The translations under genes were made by a program, and so were the position numbers. From contig NZ_CP096040.1 of the NCBI RefSeq assembly GCF_023935105.1, positions 4,507,001-4,571,000 on the forward strand: a stretch of DNA of 64,000 nucleotides, read 5' to 3'. How positions within the stretch are numbered: the first letter of the stretch is position 1; every line of letters starts with the position of its first letter. Of the stretch, positions 32,176 through 40,507 are shown in pieces. The notes beneath the pieces are model-generated. The model did no database searches and had not been told where the DNA came from. It was given only the letters and a program-made list of their open reading frames with translations. This stretch comes from Caulobacter segnis. Its GTDB lineage: Bacteria; Pseudomonadota; Alphaproteobacteria; Caulobacterales; Caulobacteraceae.

Positions 32176-33198
32176 ATGTCGCTCCGCCATGTCTTCGCCG
32201 CCGCTCTGCTGGCGGCCGCCATTTCGTCACCCGCCCTTCCCTCGAAGGCCCTCGCCGCCAACGCCGGCTTCATCGTGCTGCAGGAGCCTCGCCCCGACGG
32301 CCAGGCGCCGGTCGAGGTCGGGGTCTGGTATCCCGCCGACGCCAAGCCCGCCTTCATGGCGCTGGGCAGCTGGGGCCACACCGTCGCCGCCGGCGCGCCG
32401 GTGGTGGGCGAGCACCTGCCGCTGATCGTCATGTCGCACGGCAACGGCGGCTTCTTCGGCGGCCATGCCGACACCGCCCAGGCCCTGGCCGAGGCCGGGT
32501 TCGTGGTCGCCGCCCTCACCCATCCCGGCGACAACTACAAGGACCAGAGCCGCGCCACAGCCATGTCGGACCGGCCCGCCGCCCTGTCGGCCCTGATCGG
32601 CTGGATGCTGGAAAGCTCGCCGCTGAAGGCCAGGATCGATCCCGACGAGGTCGGGGCGTTCGGCTTCTCGTCGGGCGGCTTCACGGTGCTGGCGGCGGCC
32701 GGCGGCGAACCGCACTTGTCGCGCGTGCCCGTCCACTGCCTGGCCCATCCGGCCAATTTCGACTGCAAGCTGACCGCGGGCCATCCGATCCCGGCCGGGG
32801 CGCTGACGGCCCGGTGGGTCCACGACGACCGCATCAAGGCGGTGGTCTCGGCCGCGCCGGCCCTAGGCTTCACCTTCGGCAAGGACGGATTGAAGGGGAT
32901 CACCGCGCCCGTGCAGCTGTGGAAGGCCGCCGACGACGAGATCCTGCCCGGCGACGAATACGCCGAGGCCGTGCACCGCGACCTGAACCGTCCGCACGAC
33001 TACCATGTCGTCCCGGGGGCGCGGCACTTCGACTTCCTGACGCCCTGCAACGCCGCGCCGCCGGCGAACCTGGCCCATCTGTGCGCCAGCGCCCCGGGCT
33101 TCGACCGCGTGGCCTTCCACCGCGACTTCAACGCCGCCGTCACGCGCTTCTTCACCGACCAATTGGTCGCACCCAAAGACGTCGCGCCCAGGCGCTGA
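32176..33198 (+). CDS. Exported alpha/beta hydrolase (PAF acetylhydrolase/dienelactone hydrolase-like)
   Basis: A 340-residue secreted serine hydrolase with a signal peptide ending around SKALAANA. The nucleophile elbow is GAFGFSSGGFTVL, the oxyanion region IVMSHGNGGFFGG, a candidate acid is Asp in WKAADDEILPGDEYA, and the catalytic His is in VPGARHFDFL. The layout resembles platelet-activating-factor acetylhydrolase isoform II and predicted dienelactone hydrolases. The substrate is unknown. It is followed after 89 bp by fliI, which has its own promoter elements. Confidence 0.85.
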   Translation: MSLRHVFAAALLAAAISSPALPSKALAANAGFIVLQEPRPDGQAPVEVGVWYPADAKPAFMALGSWGHTVAAGAPVVGEHLPLIVMSHGNGGFFGGHADTAQALAEAGFVVAALTHPGDNYKDQSRATAMSDRPAALSALIGWMLESSPLKARIDPDEVGAFGFSSGGFTVLAAAGGEPHLSRVPVHCLAHPANFDCKLTAGHPIPAGALTARWVHDDRIKAVVSAAPALGFTFGKDGLKGITAPVQLWKAADDEILPGDEYAEAVHRDLNRPHDYHVVPGARHFDFLTPCNAAPPANLAHLCASAPGFDRVAFHRDFNAAVTRFFTDQLVAPKDVAPRR

Positions 33199-33210
33199 TT
33201 TCATACCTGG

Positions 33211-33216
33211 TTAACC
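33211..33216 (+). promoter_or_regulatory. Candidate CtrA half-site upstream of fliI
   Basis: TTAACC at 33211-33216, 72 nt before the fliI start, with no second TTAA at the expected spacing. CtrA control of flagellar operons is established in Caulobacter, but this site alone is weak evidence. Confidence 0.35.
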
Positions 33217-33287
33217 ACGTTGCCCGACTGTGGCGACACGGAGGCAATGGCCAAGTTCGGCGCCGCCGTGGGGTTTCGGGGTCCAGC

Positions 33288-34622
33288 TTGCGCAGTCTTA
33301 TCGCCGCCGTCGAACGTATCGATCCTTTGAGCGTCTATGGCCGCGTGGCCGCCGTGAACGGCCTGCTGATCGAGGCCCGCGGCGGCCTGACCCGGCTGGC
33401 GGTCGGCGCCCGCGTCGAGATCGGCCGGATGGGCGAGAAGCCGTTGCCGGCCGAGGTCGTCGGCTTCCGCGAGACCCGCGCCCTGCTGATGCCCTTCGGC
33501 CCCGTCGAGGGCGTGGCGCCGGGCGCGGAGATCCGCATCGTGCCCGAAGGCGCCGTGGTCCGCCCGACCAAGGCGTGGCTGGGCCGGATCATCAACGCCT
33601 TCGGGGAGCCCATCGACGGCCTCGGCCCGCTGCCGCAGGGCGAAGTCCCCTATCCGCTGAAGACCCCGCCGCCGCCGGCCCACGCCCGCGGCCGGGTGGG
33701 CGAGCGCCTGGATCTGGGCGTGCGCTCGATGAACGTCTTCACCACCACCTGCCGGGGCCAGCGCCTGGGCATCTTCGCCGGCTCGGGGGTCGGCAAGTCG
33801 GTGCTGCTGTCGATGCTGGCCAAGGAGGCCACCTGCGACGCGGTCGTCGTCGGCCTGATCGGCGAGCGGGGCCGCGAGGTCCGCGAGTTCGTGGAAGAGA
33901 CCCTGGGCGAGGAAGGCCTGCGTCGCGCCGTCGTGGTGGTCGCCACCTCGGACGAGCCGGCCCTGACCCGCCGCCAGGCCGCCTACATGACCCTGGCGAT
34001 CAGCGAGTACATGCGCGACCAGGATCAAGAAGTCCTGTGCCTGATGGACTCGGTCACCCGCTTCGCCATGGCCCAGCGCGAGATCGGCCTGGCCGCCGGC
34101 GAGCCGCCAACCACCAAGGGCTATACGCCCACCGTCTTCACCGAGCTGCCCAAGCTCTTGGAACGCGCCGGTCCCGGCCCGATCCGCCCCGACGGCACCA
34201 CGGCCGCTCCCATCACCGCTCTCTTCACCGTGCTGGTCGACGGCGACGACCACAACGAGCCGATCGCCGACGCCACGCGCGGCATCCTGGACGGCCACAT
34301 CGTCATGGAGCGGGCCATCGCCGAGCGCGGCCGCTTCCCGGCCATCAACGTGCTGAAGTCGATCAGCCGGACCATGCCGGGCTGTCAGCACCCGCACGAG
34401 CGCGACATCGTCAAGGGCGCGCGCCAGGTGATGGCCGCCTACGCCAACATGGAAGAACTGATCCGGATCGGCGCCTATCGCGCCGGAGCCGACCCTGTCG
34501 TCGACCGCGCGATCCGCCTGAACCCGGCGATCGAAGCTTTCCTTAGCCAGGATAAGGAAGAAGCAACCAGTCTGGACGACTCTTTCGGTTACCTGGGGCA
34601 GATCCTGGCGAGTGAGTACTGA
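33288..34622 (+). CDS. fliI: Flagellum-specific ATPase FliI
   Basis: A 444-residue F1-beta-like ATPase that powers export of flagellar subunits through the type III apparatus. Walker A is IFAGSGVGKSVLL, Walker B lies in EVLCLMDSVTRFAMAQREIG, and the family signature TTKGYTPTVFTELPKLLERAG is intact. Start is TTG at 33288 (LRSLIAAVERIDPL); the frame is open much farther upstream only because it is antisense or shadow sequence. The stop overlaps the fliJ start (TGATG). FliI and FliJ act together at the export gate. Confidence 0.96.
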   Translation: MRSLIAAVERIDPLSVYGRVAAVNGLLIEARGGLTRLAVGARVEIGRMGEKPLPAEVVGFRETRALLMPFGPVEGVAPGAEIRIVPEGAVVRPTKAWLGRIINAFGEPIDGLGPLPQGEVPYPLKTPPPPAHARGRVGERLDLGVRSMNVFTTTCRGQRLGIFAGSGVGKSVLLSMLAKEATCDAVVVGLIGERGREVREFVEETLGEEGLRRAVVVVATSDEPALTRRQAAYMTLAISEYMRDQDQEVLCLMDSVTRFAMAQREIGLAAGEPPTTKGYTPTVFTELPKLLERAGPGPIRPDGTTAAPITALFTVLVDGDDHNEPIADATRGILDGHIVMERAIAERGRFPAINVLKSISRTMPGCQHPHERDIVKGARQVMAAYANMEELIRIGAYRAGADPVVDRAIRLNPAIEAFLSQDKEEATSLDDSFGYLGQILASEY

Positions 34623-35041
34623 TGACCAAGTGGGCCGCCTCGCTGATCCGCATCTCGAACCACGAGGTCGAGACGCTGCAGAAACGCCTCGCCGAGATCA
34701 CCGAGCGCCGCATGGCGGCCGAAATGCGCATCACCATGCTGGACGCCGAGGCCGAGGCCGAAGCCAAGAACGCCGAGGGCGACGCATCGGCCGGCTGGTA
34801 CATGATCGGCTATCGCGAGGGCTACAAGCGCCGCAAGGCCGACATGCTGGTGCAGGTCGAGCAGTGCCAGCAGGAGGAGATCGGCGCCCGTGACGCCCTG
34901 TCCGAGGCCTTCGAGAACCTCAAGAAATACGAGCACGTCGCCGAGCAGGCCAAGGTGCTGGCCGCCAAGAAGCTGGGTGCCTACGAATCCGCCCAGCTGG
35001 ACGAGCTGAGCATCCGCCGCGCCGCCGTCGGCGGCCGCTGA
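34622..35041 (+). CDS. fliJ: Flagellar export protein FliJ
   Basis: A 139-residue coiled-coil protein (VETLQKRLAEITERRMAAEMR to LSEAFENLKKYEHVAEQAKVLAAKK) of the length and charge pattern of FliJ, the central stalk of the FliI ATPase ring. Sequence conservation in this family is low; the assignment relies on helical structure, size and its one-base overlap with fliI. Translation is probably coupled. Confidence 0.9.
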   Translation: MTKWAASLIRISNHEVETLQKRLAEITERRMAAEMRITMLDAEAEAEAKNAEGDASAGWYMIGYREGYKRRKADMLVQVEQCQQEEIGARDALSEAFENLKKYEHVAEQAKVLAAKKLGAYESAQLDELSIRRAAVGGR

Positions 35042-35095
35042 GCGCGATCCGGGCGCATACACGAAATCTCAAGCGGCCCGCGACAAGGTGTCCGC

Positions 35096-37192
35096 ATGAC
35101 ACCCGCCCGGACCATGGCGCCGACCAAGGCCAACGCCAAGCTGGCCGCCCTGGTCTGCGCCTATGTCTGCGGCCTGGGCTACAGCCTGTTCCTGGCGGGG
35201 GCCACTCACAACATTCCGACGATCTGGACCGCCAACGCGGTGGCGATCGCCGCCTTCATGGTCCTGAACCGGCGCCAGGCCCTCGCCTTCATGCTGGTCA
35301 CCGGCGCGCTGCACGCGACGCTGGAGCTGACGATCGGCACCTCGGCGCGGTTCGTGATCCTGGTCACCGTGCTGGACACCCTCCAGACGGCGGGCACGGC
35401 CGCCCTGCTGCGCTGGATGCGCGTGCCCACCCGCGTGCGTGATCCGCGAAACCTGTTCACGATCGTCGTCTCCGCCTCGGCCCTGACCGCGATCGGCGCG
35501 ATCCTGGTCAACGGTCTGATCGCGATCAGCGGCGGCCATGCCTTCTTCCGGCGCTGGGACGACTGGACGACCTCCAACGTGCTGGGCGTCGCCGTCGTCC
35601 TGCCCGTGGCCCTGATCCTGATGGACCGCCGCCATCGCGAAGGCTTCCACGTCCGCCCGCTGGAGGCCGCCGCCACTCTGCTGCTGGTGATCGCCACCTC
35701 GTCCTGGGTGTTCTTCGACGACGCGACGCCGCAGGTGCTGCTGTTCGCCCCGGCCCTGCTGGCGGCGTTCCGGGGCGGGCCGCGGGCGGTGGCGGTGGTC
35801 GTCACCACCTCGCTGGCCGTGGCCATCCCGGCCGTGCTGCATCGCACGGGCCTCGACATCAAGGTGGCCCTGTCGCCGCTGCGCCACGCCCTCATCTTCC
35901 ACGTCGTGCTGTACGCGGTCAGCTTCGTGGCCGCCCTGGCCCTGAGCCGCCAGGCGCGCCTGCAGGCGCTGCTGCTGCGCCGCCAGTCGGCCGCCCGCGC
36001 CGCCCAGAACCGCGCCCTGGCCGCCAGCCAGGCCAAGTCCGACTTCCTGGCCACGATCAGCCACGAGATCCGCACCCCGCTGAACAGCATCCTGGGCTTC
36101 GCGGCCCTGGTCGCCGACGACCCGAACCTGTCGCCCGAGAACCGCCGCCGCCTGGATCTGGTCGGTCGCGCCGGCCATTCCCTGGCCGAGATCGTCGGCG
36201 ACCTGCTGGACTTCGCCAAGGTCGAGGCCGGACGCCTGGACCTGACCCTGACGCCGACCTCGCCGGCCGCCCTGCTGCGCGACGCCGTCGCCATCCTGGC
36301 TCCCGAGGCCGCCGCCAAGGGCCTGTATCTGCGCACGGTGTTCGCGGCCGAGAGCGAGGGCGAAGCCGAAGGCGACGTCGACGAGCCGCTGGCCCTGGAC
36401 GAGACCCGCCTGCGCCAGGTGCTGATGAATCTCTTGGCCAACGCCCTGAAGTTCACCGCCCACGGCGGGGTCACCGTCAAGCTGACCGCCGGCCCGGCAC
36501 CAGGCGCCCTGCGGTTCGAGGTCATCGACACCGGCATCGGCATCGCGCCCGAGGTGCAGGCCCGTCTGTTCCAGCGCTTCTCGCAGGCCGACAGCTCGAT
36601 CAGCCGCAGCTACGGCGGCACGGGCCTGGGCCTGGCGATCAGCAAGGCGCTGGTCACCCGCATGGGCGGCGCGATCGGCGTCGAGAGCCAGCTGGGCCAA
36701 GGCGCGCGCTTCTGGATCACCCTGACCGCCGAGCCCGCCGCCGTCCCGGCGCCGGCCGCCCTTCCTGCTCCGGAGACCGCGACTGAGCGCGCCGCCCGGG
36801 TGTTGCTGGTCGACGACCATCCGATGAACCGCGAGCTGGGCAAGGCCCTGCTGACTCTGGCCGGCTGCGAGACGATCACCGCCGACGACGGCGTCCAGGC
36901 GTTGCGGGCCGTCCAGGCCGACGATTTCGACCTCGTCCTGATGGACGTCCACATGCCGGGCATGGACGGCTTGGCCGCCGCCCGCGCCATTCGCGCCCTG
37001 CCCGGTCCCGTCGCCGCCATCCCGATCGTCGCGCTCAGCGCCGACGTCCTGCCCGAGCAGATCGCCCGCTGCCGTGCGGCCGGCATGGACGGCCACGTCG
37101 CCAAGCCGATCCGTCGCGAGGACCTGATCGCCGCCGTCGCCCGCGCCCTGCAAGGCGCCGCCGAGCCGCCGGCCGCCGCGAACGCCTCCTAG
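35096..37192 (+). CDS. MASE1-type hybrid sensor histidine kinase
   Basis: A 698-residue membrane hybrid kinase. About eight helices in the first 290 residues form a MASE1-like sensor (from LAALVCAYVCGLGYSLFLAG). A HisKA domain follows with phospho-His in FLATISHEIRTPLNSILGF, then HATPase_c (N box LMNLLANALKFTAHGGV; G boxes DTGIGIAPEV and GGTGLGLAISKAL). A C-terminal receiver (about residues 565-685) carries Asp in LVLMDVHMPGMDG. The receiver probably passes phosphate to a separate Hpt protein. Its TAG stop shares the palindrome CTAG with the stop of the convergent GH43 gene. Confidence 0.93.
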   Translation: MTPARTMAPTKANAKLAALVCAYVCGLGYSLFLAGATHNIPTIWTANAVAIAAFMVLNRRQALAFMLVTGALHATLELTIGTSARFVILVTVLDTLQTAGTAALLRWMRVPTRVRDPRNLFTIVVSASALTAIGAILVNGLIAISGGHAFFRRWDDWTTSNVLGVAVVLPVALILMDRRHREGFHVRPLEAAATLLLVIATSSWVFFDDATPQVLLFAPALLAAFRGGPRAVAVVVTTSLAVAIPAVLHRTGLDIKVALSPLRHALIFHVVLYAVSFVAALALSRQARLQALLLRRQSAARAAQNRALAASQAKSDFLATISHEIRTPLNSILGFAALVADDPNLSPENRRRLDLVGRAGHSLAEIVGDLLDFAKVEAGRLDLTLTPTSPAALLRDAVAILAPEAAAKGLYLRTVFAAESEGEAEGDVDEPLALDETRLRQVLMNLLANALKFTAHGGVTVKLTAGPAPGALRFEVIDTGIGIAPEVQARLFQRFSQADSSISRSYGGTGLGLAISKALVTRMGGAIGVESQLGQGARFWITLTAEPAAVPAPAALPAPETATERAARVLLVDDHPMNRELGKALLTLAGCETITADDGVQALRAVQADDFDLVLMDVHMPGMDGLAAARAIRALPGPVAAIPIVALSADVLPEQIARCRAAGMDGHVAKPIRREDLIAAVARALQGAAEPPAAANAS

Positions 37193-38295
37193 GGCTTGGC
37201 GAAATAGGCCTGCAGCCGCGCGGCCTCGGCCGGGGTGATGGCCATCACCGCCCCGTGCTTGGGATTGGCGAAGTTCGTCGCCTTCATCGGCGAGCCGGGC
37301 TCGTTGAAGCGGCCCAGGTTCTTGAAGTGGACGAAGTCGGTGGTCTCCGAGAAGCCCATGTTGTTCTTCGGCTTGGCCCCGAACACGTCGTACATCAGCA
37401 CGTAGGTCCCCGCGCCATGGCGGCGCCACAGGTTCGGGGCCTCGGTGCTGACGGTCTCGGGATCGACCTTGGCCGGGTCGAAGACATAGCCGACATTGGC
37501 ACGGTCCGAGATCGCCTGCTTCAGATAGCCCGGCTTGTCGTGAGCCACGTAGAACAGGTGGTATTTGTCGCCCACCTTGGTGATGTCGCCGTCGATCGCG
37601 GCCTTGCCGGCCACCGGATAGTCGAACAGCGCCTTGGGCGCGCTGGTCAAAGTGGTGAAGGCCGGATCGGCGTACGAATAGACCAGCGAGGCCGGCTCGT
37701 CGCGGAACCGGGTGGTGAAATAGACCATCAGCTTCCGGGCCGCCGGGTCCCAGATCGTCTCCGGCGCCCAGGCGGCGCTGCGGTCCTCGTCCTTGTCGAA
37801 CAGCTGGCCGACCGGGACCCGCGCGTGGGTCCAGTGGATCAGGTCGTAGGACCGCATCAGGATCAGGTTCTTGTTGTTGCCCCAGCCATAGGGGACCTGC
37901 GGCCGCTCCCACTGCGTCTCGCGCAGCCCCGCTTCCTTGGCGAAGATGTGCAGGTCGGTCATGGCCATGTAGAAGGCCCCGTCCGGGCCGCGCATGATGT
38001 GCGGGTCGCGCACGCCTTTCTGCTGGGCCAGCTGGACGCCGGTGAAGATCGGCTCGCCGCCGTTGACGTCGGTGAAGGTGTAGCCATCGCGCGAGGTGGC
38101 GAAATAGACCGCGTGGGTCTCGTCCTTGAAGTAGACGAAGAGGTAGGCCGTTTGGGCCTTGTCGGCCGGGACGGCGGCGACGCGGCCCGGCAGCTTGTCG
38201 ACCAGCTCCAGGGTCTTGGGCGCAGCCATCGCCGGAGCAGCGAAAGCCAGCAGGGCGATGATGGCGGCGACGGTCGCTTTCAGCAGGCGCTTCAT
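37189..38295 (-). CDS. Exported glycoside hydrolase family 43-like protein
   Basis: A 368-residue five-bladed beta-propeller glycosidase, with a signal peptide (LLKATVAAIIALLAFAAPAMA). Family 43 landmarks are GVRDPHIMRGPDGAFYMAMT (the pKa-modulating Asp), SAAWAPETIWDPAARKLMVYF (the general acid Glu), and AIDGDITKVGDKYHLFY. Family members release arabinose or xylose from arabinan and arabinoxylan. It overlaps the GH51 gene by 4 nt (ATGA) and follows it, so the two are one arabinose-releasing operon. GGGGGAGG gives a very strong ribosome site for the ATG at 38295. Confidence 0.88.
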   Translation of the reverse strand: MKRLLKATVAAIIALLAFAAPAMAAPKTLELVDKLPGRVAAVPADKAQTAYLFVYFKDETHAVYFATSRDGYTFTDVNGGEPIFTGVQLAQQKGVRDPHIMRGPDGAFYMAMTDLHIFAKEAGLRETQWERPQVPYGWGNNKNLILMRSYDLIHWTHARVPVGQLFDKDEDRSAAWAPETIWDPAARKLMVYFTTRFRDEPASLVYSYADPAFTTLTSAPKALFDYPVAGKAAIDGDITKVGDKYHLFYVAHDKPGYLKQAISDRANVGYVFDPAKVDPETVSTEAPNLWRRHGAGTYVLMYDVFGAKPKNNMGFSETTDFVHFKNLGRFNEPGSPMKATNFANPKHGAVMAITPAEAARLQAYFAKP

Positions 38296-39902
38296 GTTGG
38301 CCTCCCCCACTTCACCGGATTCAGGCCGATCACCGTCACCGAGTGCGGCGGCAACTCCAGGCTGGCCGAGCTGCCCGTCCCGCCATTTCCTCCATTGGCA
38401 GCCTTGATCACCGCCGCCTGCGGCTTGACCCGGTTCGGCGCGGCGAAGGTGTTGAACGCGCCCATGTCGTCGGCCGCCAGGGTGTCGCCCTTAGCGCCCT
38501 TGAAGGTGAAGCCCGCCACCGTCGGGGCGATCTTCAGCGGCTGGCGCGGATCCAGGTTGGTGAACGACAGCCACAGCTTGCCGTCCTTGCCGATCGCCCC
38601 GATGGCGTCCAGCCGCGGCAGGGCGATGTCGCCCTCCTGATAGGTTCCGGCGTCGTAGGCCAGCGGCACGACCTTGGCGTCCTGGAAGGCCGTGTACATC
38701 CTGAACACGTGATAGGTCGGCGTCAGCAGCATCTTGTCGCCGTCGGTCAGGATCATCGACTGCAGCACGTTGATGGTCTGGGCGATGTTGGCGCCCTTCA
38801 CCCGATCGGCGTGGCGGGCGAAGATGTTGAGGTTCAGGGCCGCGACGATGGCGTCGCGCTGGCTGCTCTGCTGATACAGCGACGAGCCCGGCGCGCCCTC
38901 CTCGACCTTGAACCAGGTCCCCCACTCGTCGACGTACAGCCCGACCTTCTTGTCGGGATCGTACTTGTCCATGATCGCCGAATGCTTGCTGACCAGTTCC
39001 TCCATCCACAGGGTGGACTTCAGCAGCTCGGCATATTGATGCGCGTCGAAGCCCGTGGCGCGCTCGGGCTTCTTGGGCCAGGTGTAGCTGTGCAGCGACA
39101 GCCCATCGATGTCCCAGCTGTAGATCTTCTTGCTCCACGACTGCATGACCGTCTCGGTCCAGCCGTAGTCGTCGCGGTCGGCGCCGACCGCGATCTTCAG
39201 CATCTTGTCCGGTCCGCTCTTCTGGGCCGGGTTGAAGTTCTTGGTGAAGGTCGCGAACTGCCGCATCTCCTTGGCGTAGTCGCTGGCCGTCATCGAGCCG
39301 CCGCAGCCCCAGCTCTCGTTGCCGAGGCCCACCATGGCCACCTTGAACGGCTTCTCGCGGCCGTTCGCCGTCCGCAGCTTGCCCAGCTCGCTGGGCTTGT
39401 CGGTGGTCATATATTCCAGCCACTCGGCCGCCTCGCGCGGCGCGCCCGAGCCGACATTGACCGAGACATAGGCCTCGGCCCCGATCTGGTCGACGAAGTC
39501 CATGAACTCGTGCGTGCCGAACTGGTTGGACTCCAGCACCCCGCCCCAGCTGGAATTGGTCGTCGTCGGGCGGTTCTTCCCGACGCCGTCCCGCCAGTGA
39601 TATTCGTCGGCGTAGCAGCCGCCAGGCCAGCGGACATTGGCCACCTTGATCGCCTTCAGGGCCGCCACGACGTCGTTGCGGATGCCGCGCGTGTTGGGGA
39701 TTCTGGAGTCCGGACCGACCCAGATTCCCTCATAGACGCCCCGGCCCAGGTGCTCGGAGAATTGTCCGAGTATATTGCGCTCGATGACGGCGCCAGGCTT
39801 GCCGGCGTCCACCGAGACGGCGACGTCGGGCGTGGCGGCCTGGGCGGAAGCGCCTATCGACAAGGCGAGCGCCAGCGACGCGGCGAACCAAAGCGGCTTC
39901 AT
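38292..39902 (-). CDS. abfA: Exported alpha-L-arabinofuranosidase, GH51
   Basis: A 536-residue arabinofuranosidase with a cleavable signal peptide (to about AQAATPD). The acid/base Glu lies in VGLGNESWGCGG and the nucleophile Glu in LYVDEWGTWFKVEEG, both as in GH51. The segment VRWPGGCYADEYHWRDGVG is the conserved substrate-binding stretch. It removes terminal arabinose from arabinan or arabinoxylan, outside the cytoplasm here. It is first in an operon with the GH43 gene. Confidence 0.94.
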   Translation of the reverse strand: MKPLWFAASLALALSIGASAQAATPDVAVSVDAGKPGAVIERNILGQFSEHLGRGVYEGIWVGPDSRIPNTRGIRNDVVAALKAIKVANVRWPGGCYADEYHWRDGVGKNRPTTTNSSWGGVLESNQFGTHEFMDFVDQIGAEAYVSVNVGSGAPREAAEWLEYMTTDKPSELGKLRTANGREKPFKVAMVGLGNESWGCGGSMTASDYAKEMRQFATFTKNFNPAQKSGPDKMLKIAVGADRDDYGWTETVMQSWSKKIYSWDIDGLSLHSYTWPKKPERATGFDAHQYAELLKSTLWMEELVSKHSAIMDKYDPDKKVGLYVDEWGTWFKVEEGAPGSSLYQQSSQRDAIVAALNLNIFARHADRVKGANIAQTINVLQSMILTDGDKMLLTPTYHVFRMYTAFQDAKVVPLAYDAGTYQEGDIALPRLDAIGAIGKDGKLWLSFTNLDPRQPLKIAPTVAGFTFKGAKGDTLAADDMGAFNTFAAPNRVKPQAAVIKAANGGNGGTGSSASLELPPHSVTVIGLNPVKWGRPT

Positions 39903-39927
39903 GACGATTTCCGACCCCGAGCGTAAT

Positions 39928-39938
39928 TTGTCTGATTA
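39928..39938. promoter_or_regulatory. Candidate GntR-type operator half upstream of the GH51-GH43 operon
   Basis: TTGTCTGATTA resembles the GTCTGAC-like cores bound by FadR-subfamily GntR regulators of sugar genes. The dyad is incomplete, so the call is tentative. Confidence 0.3.
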
Positions 39939-40033
39939 TTAGAAGCGTAGACCTGGGCCTCCCAACCTTGTCAAGGTCGGCCGGGGTCGCGCGGGGGTCC
40001 TGCCGCCGCGCATTACGCCGAGTTCACTTCCCT

Positions 40034-40077
40034 CGCTACACCCGTAGCGCTACACCTGTAGCGACGCACTTGCAGCG
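40034..40077. promoter_or_regulatory. Three tandem BlaI-type operators
   Basis: Three 16-bp units repeat every 14 bp and share CG ends: CGCTACACCCGTAGCG, CGCTACACCTGTAGCG (perfect dyad) and CGACGCACTTGCAGCG. The TACA-N2-TGTA core matches BlaI/MecI operators, and the array ends 31 nt before the BlaI-family start. Confidence 0.8.
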
Positions 40078-40108
40078 ACACACTGGCGAACAGTGAGCGG
40101 AGGCCGCC

Positions 40109-40507
40109 TTGATCGACACCCTGCCCCGGCGCGAACGCGAGGTCTTCGAAACCCTGTGCCGGCTGGAGGCCGGGACCACGGCCGAGGTCCGCGCCGCCCT
40201 GTCGGACCCGCTCAGCGACTCGGCCGTGCGCACCATGCTCTCGCGCCTCGAAGCCAAGGGCCTGATCGAGCGGACCAGCGGCCCCGAGGGCGTCCGCTAC
40301 CGTCCGGCCCAGGAGACCGAAACCGTCGCCGTCGGCGCCCTGCGGCGGGTGATCGACACCTTCTTCGCCGGCTCGGCCGCCAGCGCCGCCAGCGCCCTCC
40401 TGGGCATGGGCGAGCGCCTGACGCCCGATGAAGCCGCCGCCCTCGAGGCGATGATCGACAAAGCAGTCGAGGCCGGGGCCGTCGCGACCGGGAAGGACAA
40501 GGCGTGA
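40109..40507 (+). CDS. BlaI/MecI-family repressor
   Basis: A 132-residue penicillinase-repressor-type winged-helix protein (LPRREREVFETLCRLEAGTTAEVRA; recognition helix in SDSAVRTMLSRLEAKGLIER; wing SGPEGVRYRPAQ). The TTG start at 40109 is supported by GCGGAGG 5 nt upstream. Its stop overlaps the M56 gene start by 4 nt. Together they form a BlaI-BlaR1-like pair: the membrane protease would inactivate the repressor when the envelope is stressed. No beta-lactamase gene is adjacent. The tandem operators suggest autoregulation. Confidence 0.92.
   Translation: MIDTLPRREREVFETLCRLEAGTTAEVRAALSDPLSDSAVRTMLSRLEAKGLIERTSGPEGVRYRPAQETETVAVGALRRVIDTFFAGSAASAASALLGMGERLTPDEAAALEAMIDKAVEAGAVATGKDKA

Noticed and set aside
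31902..33287. An N-terminal extension of fliI through the hydrolase gene
   Set aside because: The frame stays open by chance, and its translation there is low-complexity Arg/Pro/Gly. FliI homology begins at the TTG at 33288.
35069..37912. A 947-codon minus-strand open frame across the hybrid kinase
   Set aside because: It spans two real genes, overlaps the GH43 gene in another frame, and has no domain. It is antisense shadow.
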